Shown here in pieces: positions 1 to 5,578 of a stretch of 7,782 nt of DNA. The stretch spans positions 1 through 7,782 of the forward strand of contig JAKBCQ010000089.1 in NCBI GenBank assembly GCA_021807585.1, given 5' to 3'. The notes below the pieces were generated by a model. That model searched no databases, had not been told where the DNA came from, and saw only the letters and a program-made list of their open reading frames with translations. This DNA comes from Planctomycetota bacterium (lineage in GTDB: Bacteria; Planctomycetota; Planctomycetia; Isosphaerales; Isosphaeraceae). How positions within the stretch are numbered: the stretch's first letter is position 1; every line of letters starts with the position of its first letter. Made by a program: the position numbers and the translations under genes.

Positions 1-1140
1 GGCGAACGCTTTGACGACGCGGACTCCGCCGATGGCGTCGGCGAGGATGCTCGTCATATCGGACCAGACGCGTCCCGACCACTGGAAGCCGCGCCTTAAC
101 TTATCGCGCGCCAAAAACACCCGCCACGCGATGAGCGGCAACGGGACGAGAGTGGCCGCGGCGAGCAACGGGTCGAGCGCCGTCAAGACGACAGTCGTCC
201 CTCCGATCAAGAGCAAATCGGATGAGAAATCGACGAGGTTCACCGAGAGGTAGCCGCAGATTCGATCGGTGTCGTTGGACACGCGTGCGATGAGATCTCC
301 CGTGCGTTTGCCGCCGAAGTATTCAAGTGAAAGTTTTTGCAAGTGAGCGAAGACGGCGGATCGAGCGTCGGCGGCGATTCGCTCGCTCACCCACGCCATC
401 ACGTAGCCGCGCGCCCAGCTTAACAGCCACGCGAGGATCGCCGCGGCCGCGAGTCCAAAAAGATAAGGATATATTGTGGAAAAGGGAACGGGTTTGCCGT
501 TTTGACGGGGTATGAGCACGCGATCGACGAGGGGCTCGGTGAGATAAGGGGGGACGAGGCCCGCGGCGGTCCCGGCGATGGTGAGCAAAAAGCCGAGGAT
601 GATCGCGCGCGCCCTCGGTTTGGCGAAGCGATTGAGCCTCCATAAGGAGCGAGCGGGATGAGACGTGGGGGCGCGATCGCGACAGGCGCAAGGATCGCCC
701 GAGGGGGGGAGCGGGGCGCCGCACCGATCGCACGTTTGGGCTTCGGTTTCGTCGATTTTACCGGCGGCGAGGGTGCGATAAGCCGCGACGAATCGTCGCG
801 CTTCGGATGCGCGGCGGAGGGTGTATCGGAACGAGTGGAGGAGTCCGTCGGCGCCGACGATATCGAGTCTGCCGATGCCTCCGCGATCGCTCGCTTCGAG
901 CGCGACGACGGCGGTGATCGGCCAATCTTGGCGGTCGAGCGGAGTCCGGGAGTCTTTTCTCGCCGGCGACGAATCGAAGCGATTATGGCAAAGCACGCGT
1001 CGATTGGTGAGGAGAGCGATCGTCGATCCGAAGCGCAGGTTGTCGTCCAAATCGCCGTGGAACCGCGCGAGGATCGTTTCTCCCGGTTCGAGCGTGGGGT
1101 TTTCGGGATCGACGCGTCGTGATCGATCGTCGGCTTTCAA
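1..1140 (-). CDS. ABC exporter, N-terminal half (PH-like region, Cys cluster, transmembrane domain); truncated by window edge
   Basis: Translating the minus strand from TTG at 1140 gives 380 uninterrupted codons that run off base 1. Residues about 20-124 look like a bacterial PH-like domain: ALLTNRRVLCHN at 42-53, then alternating strands and a final helix. Residues 137-153 hold a cysteine cluster, C137-x2-C140 and C151-x-C153, possibly zinc-binding. From residue 180 the protein matches a type-1 ABC exporter membrane domain: TM1 about 180-200, TM2 about 219-242, the conserved FGGKRTGDLIARVSNDTDRI at 275-294, TM3-4 about 307-339, and GGVRVVKAFA at 371-380, a common second coupling-helix motif. 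The ATP-binding domain should lie beyond the window, for about 740 residues in total. The start is uncertain: TTG at 1140 has AGAAGG 10 nt upstream, the frame stays open upstream, but I saw no in-frame ATG. It is divergent from cphA. I recall an NCBI family named as a cyanophycin metabolism-associated ABC transporter, which this may match. The substrate is unknown. Confidence 0.85.
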   Translation of the reverse strand, partial: MKADDRSRRVDPENPTLEPGETILARFHGDLDDNLRFGSTIALLTNRRVLCHNRFDSSPARKDSRTPLDRQDWPITAVVALEASDRGGIGRLDIVGADGLLHSFRYTLRRASEARRFVAAYRTLAAGKIDETEAQTCDRCGAPLPPSGDPCACRDRAPTSHPARSLWRLNRFAKPRARAIILGFLLTIAGTAAGLVPPYLTEPLVDRVLIPRQNGKPVPFSTIYPYLFGLAAAAILAWLLSWARGYVMAWVSERIAADARSAVFAHLQKLSLEYFGGKRTGDLIARVSNDTDRICGYLSVNLVDFSSDLLLIGGTTVVLTALDPLLAAATLVPLPLIAWRVFLARDKLRRGFQWSGRVWSDMTSILADAIGGVRVVKAFA

Positions 1141-1150
1141 CGAATAATTA

Positions 1151-1156
1151 CCTTCT
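1151..1156 (-). promoter_or_regulatory. Ribosome binding site deciding the TTG start of the ABC gene
   Basis: AGAAGG on the minus strand ends 10 nt before TTG at 1140. The frame has no stop for several hundred bases upstream and no in-frame ATG that I found, so this site is the main reason for choosing the TTG. The spacing is at the long end of normal. A start further upstream cannot be excluded. Confidence 0.45.
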
Positions 1157-1281
1157 AGTGACGGATAAAGGGCGGCGATTCGGTCGGTTTCGGTCGATCG
1201 CGTCGGGGTCTCGCGGTTGGAGCGCGGCGACGCGGTGATTGAGTTTAGCCGATCGTCGCCGGTCGTGATATCCGATCCGGC

Positions 1282-1315
1282 GCACGCCGGGTAGGACGAT
1301 CGGACGGGGCTGGGC
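1282..1315. repeat. Direct repeat, copy 1
   Basis: This 34-nt element matches copy 2 at 1353-1386 in 31 of 34 positions. Its core CGCCGGGTAGGACGATCGG and the next three bases are identical in both copies. The period is 71 bp, which is not a multiple of three, so the repeat is not a coding duplication in one frame. It lies about 140-175 nt upstream of the ABC start. It could be a binding site or the remnant of a local duplication. Confidence 0.75.
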
Positions 1316-1325
1316 CGGTATTCTC

Positions 1326-1339
1326 GCGACGAACGTCGC
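1326..1339. promoter_or_regulatory. Short dyad between the two direct repeats
   Basis: GCGACGAACGTCGC is a perfect 6+6 inverted repeat around a central AA. It sits between the two 34-nt repeats. Such a symmetric site would suit a dimeric regulator upstream of the ABC gene, but short dyads are common in DNA of this composition. No regulator gene is visible in the window. Confidence 0.25.
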
Positions 1340-1352
1340 TGGAACGACCGGG

Positions 1353-1386
1353 GCGCGCCGGGTAGGACGATCGGACGAGGCTCGGC
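1353..1386. repeat. Direct repeat, copy 2
   Basis: This is the second copy of the 34-nt element, 71 bp after copy 1, differing from it at three positions (the third base, the 26th and the 31st). The first 25 positions carry only one mismatch. The two copies differ in reading frame relative to the adjacent minus-strand gene, which supports a non-coding role. Confidence 0.75.
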
Positions 1387-2119
1387 GAAACTCAAGCGAA
1401 CGTGTCTTGATAAAATCTTCTTAAGCTTCCTGTTGCATTCGTCACAGCCGTGGGGAATAATAAGAAACCCAAAGAGTTTCGCTTGAAAGACTTGAACTCT
1501 TGTTAAACATTTCAATCGTATGCGACGGGCGATCCGCTCTGAAGACGGGTGTTTTTGGTCGTCGAAGGGGCGATCGAATTGCGCGACGGGGAGTGTGAAT
1601 CGCGAACGATTATGGGAGTGATCGAGCGAGTTCTTAGGAGGCTCGCGGGGTATCTTTTGGAAAAAGAGCGGACGGTGAAAAAAATGATCCAACGGAGCGG
1701 AGAACGAAATCGTACATGGGGGTAGCCGATGGGTCGTCGGCGGTAACGCTCGTCTCAAGACGAATTCATGGACACGATCGTTCGATCCATTCGCGGGTGT
1801 TTCGTACAATAGTAGTGGCGACGTATTTCGGACGGCGCCTCGTCGCGGTGCGAGCGGCAAGCGAGCGAGCATCTGCCGCTGATTCTGGGTGTGGTATCGA
1901 TCTGATCGGGGAGGCTTGGCGATTTTTGTGAAGACGCGGCATTGAGCGTGGAACATCGGAATGCGACGGCGGAACGGGAATCGACCTGGAATCGCGCGCG
2001 TCGCTGATCGTCGTGAGTTCGGCTTCGGTGGTTAATAGCGTCGTGCGTGAACGAATGAACGAGGCGTTCGGTCAATCCGGCGCCGCGGGTTCGTTTTCTT
2101 GTCGGACCTTTGATTTAGC

Positions 2120-2125
2120 GGGGGA
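2120..2125 (+). promoter_or_regulatory. Ribosome binding site for cphA
   Basis: GGGGGA is a G-rich, imperfect Shine-Dalgarno-like sequence. It lies 6 nt before ATG at 2132 and directly abuts the alternative ATG at 2126, so it favours the 2132 start. The two choices differ by two residues. Confidence 0.4.
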
Positions 2126-2131
2126 ATGGTG

Positions 2132-5100
2132 ATGCGGATCCGAAGCGTCAAGGTGTTGCGGGGACCCAACTTGTGGGCGACGAAATATCCCGTGCTCGAG
2201 GCCGAGGTCGATCTCGGCGAGCTCAAGGACACGGCGTCGAGCGAGGCGCCCGGGTTCAACGAGCGGCTCACGGCGTGGCTGCCCACGATGATCGAACATC
2301 GTTGCAGCGAAGGGGTGCGAGGGGGGTTTTTCGAGCGGTTGCGCCGCGGGACGTACCTTGCTCACATTCTTGAACACGTGACGTTGGAACTGCAAACGCT
2401 CGCGGGAACCCCCGTCGGCTACGGCCGCACGCGTGAGACCGACGAAGACGGCGTATATCGCGTAGCGCTAGAATATGAGGAGGAGAAGATCGGTCTCGCG
2501 AGCCTGGAAACCGCTCGCGCTTTGTGCATGGCCGCGGTCGAGGGGAGCGAATTCGACGTCGCGGGTGCGATTCGCAAACTTGTCGAATTGAAAAATCAAG
2601 TGTGTCCCGGACCGAGCACGGCGGCGATTTTGAACGCGGCGCGGACGCGCGGAATTCCGATCCGACGATTGAACGATTACAGCCTGTATCAGCTCGGTCA
2701 TGGGGTGAAGCAAAAGCGAATCCAGGCGTCGGAAACGAGTTCGACCTCGGCGATCGGCGAGCAGATCGCTCAAGACAAGCAGTTGACGCGTGGTTTGCTG
2801 CGCGAGGCGGGCGTTCCCGTATCGCAAGGGTGGACCGCCGATACGATCGAGGAGGCGTGGGAGATTCTCGAATATCTTCAAGCTCCCGTCGTCGTCAAGC
2901 CGCGGTACGGCAACCAGGGGCGCGGCGTCGCGGTTAACCTTTCCACGCGCAAGCAAGTGGAAGAAGCGTTTGCCGCCGCGAAGCTCGAAAGCAGTTACAT
3001 CGTCGTCGAGCAATACGCTCCGGGCTTTGATCACCGCCTGCTCGTCGTCGACGGCAAATTGGTCGCCGCGGCGCTCCGCGAGCCGCCGCACGTTTTCGGC
3101 GACGGTCGATCGACGATCGCCGAACTCGTCGCGGCGATCAACACCGACCCGCGCCGCGTCGACGATCACGCGGGAGCTCTCAGCAAGATCCCCCTTGATG
3201 AAATCGCGATCGCGGTTTTATCTGAACAAGGTTTTACGTTGGAATCGATTCCTCCCGCTCGCAAACGGGTGTTGTTGCGTCGCAACGGTAATTTGAGCAC
3301 GGGGGGAACCGCGACCGACGTCACCGATCTGGTTCACCCCGAGGTCGCGGCGATCGCGATCGACGCGGCGCGGGTTGTGGGGCTCGATGTCGCGGGGATC
3401 GACATCGTCGTCGAAGACATCAGTCAGCCGCTCGAGCCGCAGCGTGGCGTGATCGTTGAGGTGAATGCGGCGCCCGGTTTACGCATGCACATCGAGCCTT
3501 CGACGGGGACGCCTCGGCCCGTCGGCGAGGCGATCGTCGCGAGTCTCATCGCCGACGGCGACGGTCGGATTCCGATCGTCGGAGTGACGGGTACGAACGG
3601 GAAGACGACGACGACTCGGCTGATCGCGGCGATTCTGGGGCGCGACGGTTCGACGGTGGGGATGACGTGTTCGGATGGGATCATGATCGGCGATCGGCAG
3701 ATCAGCCGAGGTGATTGCAGCGGCCCCGAAAGCGCCGGCTGGGTGCTGGCACATCCGCGGGTGGAACGCGCCGTGTTTGAGACGGCGCGGGGGGGAATTC
3801 TTCGCGCCGGGCTCGGCTTCGACCGTTGCGACGTCGCGGTGATGACGAACATCGGCGAAGCCGATCACCTCGGCTTGGCCGGTATCGAGACCGCCGAGCG
3901 AATGGCGTATCTCAAGCGAACGCTTGTCGACTCGGTCGCCAAGACGGGCGCCGCGGTGTTGAACGCGGCCGATCCGCTCGTGGCGCCGATGGCGCGGCAT
4001 TGTCCGGGCGAGACGATCTACTTCGCGATCCGTTCGGATGAGCCCGTCGTCGTCGAACACCTTGCATGCGGCGGCAAAGCCGTTTTCGTCAAGGAAGGCG
4101 CGATCGTCCTGGCGCACGGCGAAAAGCGTGAAAGCCTGATCAATCTTGCACATATTCCCACGACTCGGGGGGGACGAATCGGCTTCCAGGTTGAGAACGT
4201 GCTCGCCGCGACTGCGGCGGCGTGGGCGATCGGCGTCGATCTCGATCACGTTCGCGCCGCGCTCGAGGCGTTCACGGGAGATCCCGAACAGGTTCCCGGC
4301 CGATTCAACGTCGTTCAGACCGAAGACGCGACGGTGATTCTAGATTATGTTCACAATATCTCGGCGATTGAGGCGTTAATTGAAACGCTCGACGCTTTCC
4401 CTCACGAGCGTCGCTCGGTGGTGTACACCGTCGCGGGGGATCGTCGCGATGAAGACATCATTGAACAGGCTCGGCTTCTCGGCGAGCACTTCGACGTCGT
4501 TTACACGTACGAGGGGGATTACAACCGGGGCCGGGCTTCTGGAGAGATCTTCGCGCTCATGCGTCAGGGGCTCGAACGCGCGTCGCGGGTTTCGGAGATG
4601 ATCGAGATCGAAGGCGAGCGAGTCGTCGTCGAACGATCGCTCGCGGATCTTCGTCCGGGGGATCTGCTCGTCGTTCAGGTGGGTAAGGTGCGCGAGATCG
4701 TCGATTTCGTCCGCAAGGAGCTGGCGGCGCACCACGCCGATCTCGAACAACCGCCGATTCACGTGTCGCATGGGCCGCTCGGCAAATGCATCGTCGCTGT
4801 GCGTGATATCGAGGCGGGCGAATGCCTGTTGCAGGGCTGGGGTCGAAGCATCGAATACCGCACGCGGCATTCGATCCAGGTCGATCACGATCGGCACATC
4901 ATCGTCGGTCCGCCGATCCAACTGATCAACCATTCGTGCGAACCGAACTGCGGCGTGCTGATCCGTCGCGACGAAGAATCGATGGAGATCCACGCCCGCG
5001 GGCCGATCGCCGCGGGGGAGGAGTTGACGATCGATTACGCGACATTTGAATATGATATTCAATTCATGCCCGGTGATTGTCTTTGCGGAACCCCCGGCTG

Positions 5101-5215
5101 TCGCAAACGGATCACGGGTTACAAAGACATGCCCCGCAAGGTCCGGCAGGCGTACGGCGAATACATCGCCGAATACCTGGTGGAACGCGAGGCCGTCGCC
5201 GCTTCGGTAAGCTGA
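2132..5215 (+). CDS. cphA: Cyanophycin synthetase fused to a C-terminal SET methyltransferase domain
   Basis: This enzyme extends multi-L-arginyl-poly-L-aspartate in the cytoplasm, using ATP to add Asp to the backbone and then Arg (or Lys) to each side chain. Residues 1-160 form the CphA N domain (LRGPNLW near the start; HILEH at 78-82; VGYGRTRET). Residues about 160-475 are the ATP-grasp domain, with QKRIQASET, VVVKPRYGNQGRGV at 253-266, RNGNLSTGGTATD and VEVNAAPG. Residues about 480-870 are the Mur-ligase-like domain, with P-loop GVTGTNGKTTTTR from 484, GDCSGPESA, ETARGGILR, DYVHN, GDRRDED and NRGRASGE. The intact P-loop argues for CphA1 rather than CphA2. Known CphA proteins end near 870-900 residues; this one has 1027. 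The last 150 form a SET domain: GPLGK, NHSCEPNC at 933-940, EELTIDY at 963-969, then post-SET CLCGTPGCR at 983-991. The methylation target is unknown. ATG at 2132 was preferred to 2126 because GGGGGA lies 6 nt upstream and family members begin at this Met. No frameshift is visible. Confidence 0.96.
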   Translation: MRIRSVKVLRGPNLWATKYPVLEAEVDLGELKDTASSEAPGFNERLTAWLPTMIEHRCSEGVRGGFFERLRRGTYLAHILEHVTLELQTLAGTPVGYGRTRETDEDGVYRVALEYEEEKIGLASLETARALCMAAVEGSEFDVAGAIRKLVELKNQVCPGPSTAAILNAARTRGIPIRRLNDYSLYQLGHGVKQKRIQASETSSTSAIGEQIAQDKQLTRGLLREAGVPVSQGWTADTIEEAWEILEYLQAPVVVKPRYGNQGRGVAVNLSTRKQVEEAFAAAKLESSYIVVEQYAPGFDHRLLVVDGKLVAAALREPPHVFGDGRSTIAELVAAINTDPRRVDDHAGALSKIPLDEIAIAVLSEQGFTLESIPPARKRVLLRRNGNLSTGGTATDVTDLVHPEVAAIAIDAARVVGLDVAGIDIVVEDISQPLEPQRGVIVEVNAAPGLRMHIEPSTGTPRPVGEAIVASLIADGDGRIPIVGVTGTNGKTTTTRLIAAILGRDGSTVGMTCSDGIMIGDRQISRGDCSGPESAGWVLAHPRVERAVFETARGGILRAGLGFDRCDVAVMTNIGEADHLGLAGIETAERMAYLKRTLVDSVAKTGAAVLNAADPLVAPMARHCPGETIYFAIRSDEPVVVEHLACGGKAVFVKEGAIVLAHGEKRESLINLAHIPTTRGGRIGFQVENVLAATAAAWAIGVDLDHVRAALEAFTGDPEQVPGRFNVVQTEDATVILDYVHNISAIEALIETLDAFPHERRSVVYTVAGDRRDEDIIEQARLLGEHFDVVYTYEGDYNRGRASGEIFALMRQGLERASRVSEMIEIEGERVVVERSLADLRPGDLLVVQVGKVREIVDFVRKELAAHHADLEQPPIHVSHGPLGKCIVAVRDIEAGECLLQGWGRSIEYRTRHSIQVDHDRHIIVGPPIQLINHSCEPNCGVLIRRDEESMEIHARGPIAAGEELTIDYATFEYDIQFMPGDCLCGTPGCRKRITGYKDMPRKVRQAYGEYIAEYLVEREAVAASVS
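4760..5212 (+). other. SET domain plus post-SET motif within the CphA fusion (residues 877-1027)
   Basis: This part of the protein is absent from ordinary CphA. SET domains transfer a methyl group from S-adenosylmethionine to a lysine side chain. The visible landmarks are the N-terminal GPLGKCIVAVRDIEAGE, the cofactor-binding NHSCEPNC and the ELTIDY block with the expected catalytic Tyr969. The three post-SET cysteines (983, 985, 990) in other SET enzymes bind zinc with a fourth Cys near the NHSC motif, here probably Cys936 or Cys940. All key residues are present, so the domain is probably active. The reading frame is continuous from the Mur-like domain through a short linker around EQPPIHV, with no internal stop or restart. 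Confidence 0.9.
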
Positions 5216-5247
5216 CCGGCTCGGCGGGCGCGCGTCGTCGTTGAAGT

Positions 5248-5299
5248 AAAAAAACGGGGAATGCTCACTTAACAAAGCGAGCATTCCCCGTGTTCTTTC
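5248..5299. terminator. Bidirectional rho-independent terminator after cphA
   Basis: A perfect 13-bp stem (5254-5266 ACGGGGAATGCTC with 5279-5291 GAGCATTCCCCGT) closes a 12-nt loop. On the plus strand it is followed by a moderately T-rich tract (TGTTCTTTC). On the minus strand seven A residues at 5248-5254 become a T-run, so it could also stop transcription coming from the right. It lies about 40 nt after the cphA stop and should separate cphA from the downstream gene. Confidence 0.85.
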
Positions 5300-5333
5300 A
5301 GCCTCTCGATAACGTTTGCATCGTTTATTTATG

Positions 5334-5363
5334 TTGTAAGATTTTCAAAATCCTATTTATTAT
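5334..5363 (+). promoter_or_regulatory. Candidate sigma-70-like promoter in an AT-rich patch
   Basis: TTGTAA at 5334-5339 and TATTAT at 5358-5363 are 18 nt apart, matching the consensus boxes at 4/6 and 5/6. The site would give a leader of roughly 210 nt before the MMPL gene. An inverted repeat GATTTTCAAAATC lies between the boxes. AT-rich DNA often shows such matches by chance. Confidence 0.3.
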
Positions 5364-5514
5364 GAATTATGAAGGATTCGGATGCGTGCGAAATCTCCTT
5401 TTGACGGGCGCTCGCGGGTCGTGTGAGGAGAGGGCGAAGCGTGGTTGCGATCATCACGCCTTGCAAGGTCGCGTCCGGGGGCGCGGGAGATACCCGCTCG
5501 GCGGCGATTCGTCT

Positions 5515-5520
5515 ATAATA
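5515..5520 (+). promoter_or_regulatory. Candidate -10 box for the MMPL gene
   Basis: A perfect TATAAT lies 58 nt before the ATG at 5579 in otherwise GC-rich sequence. No recognisable -35 box is present at the usual spacing (the sequence near 5492 is ACCCGC), so the call rests on the -10 match and its position. Confidence 0.35.
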
Positions 5521-5568
5521 CCGCGTCGTCACGGCGTGTTCGCCGAGGCGGGAACGAGGATGATCGTC

Positions 5569-5575
5569 AGGGAGG
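5569..5575 (+). promoter_or_regulatory. Ribosome binding site of the MMPL gene
   Basis: AGGGAGG is a good Shine-Dalgarno match but lies only 3 nt before ATG at 5579. An in-frame GTG at 5588 would be 12 nt away. ATG is preferred because it gives the usual short cytoplasmic N-terminus before TM1. Confidence 0.5.
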
Positions 5576-5578
5576 TTG

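Larger units (their letters stand above)
1141..2131. other. Long divergent intergenic region between the ABC exporter and cphA
   Basis: About 990 bases separate the two divergent starts. I found no tRNA, no recognisable coding sequence and no convincing sigma-70 promoter. It contains two direct repeats around a dyad (1282-1386), a more AT-rich stretch (about 1400-1520) and a run of weak open frames whose translations are Arg/Ser-rich and look like chance. Both promoters must lie here or further into the genes. A TACAAT at 1805-1810 resembles a -10 box but lacks a good -35. A 37-codon frame at 1612-1725 has no well-placed ribosome binding site. Confidence 0.7.
5216..5578. other. Intergenic region between cphA and the MMPL exporter gene
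   Basis: This 363-base gap holds the terminator hairpin just after cphA, an AT-rich patch at about 5317-5377 that stands out from the GC-rich surroundings, two candidate promoters and the ribosome binding site of the next gene. The open frames across it look like chance; none has recognisable protein features. Confidence 0.75.

Noticed and set aside
658..1147. Plus-strand frames of 154 and 108 codons
   Set aside because: They are antisense to the ABC exporter N-terminal region, which has recognisable domain features and continues into a clear transmembrane domain.
1471..1501. Inverted repeat AAGAGTT...AACTCTT as a possible terminator or attenuator
   Set aside because: Only a 7-bp AT-rich stem with a 16-nt loop and no T-run; not distinguishable from chance.
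1612..1725. A 37-codon frame (MGVIERVLRRLAGYL...) with an amphipathic, basic look
   Set aside because: The nearest G-rich sequence is about 20 nt before the ATG, too far for a ribosome binding site, and no family is recognisable. The length is within chance.
1772..1800. GTTCGATCC resembling a tRNA T-loop
   Set aside because: No matching acceptor stem, anticodon arm or D-arm could be found at tRNA spacing.
1755..2075. Minus-strand frame of 106 codons and the overlapping plus-strand 71-codon frame at 1716-1931
   Set aside because: Both translations are Arg/Ser/His-rich without domain features and have no good ribosome binding site. They look like open frames produced by GC-rich DNA.
4376..5284. 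Minus-strand 302-codon frame opposite the end of cphA
   Set aside because: It lies entirely antisense to the well-supported Mur-like and SET domains and begins inside the terminator. Its translation is Asp/Arg-rich, as expected from an antisense frame.
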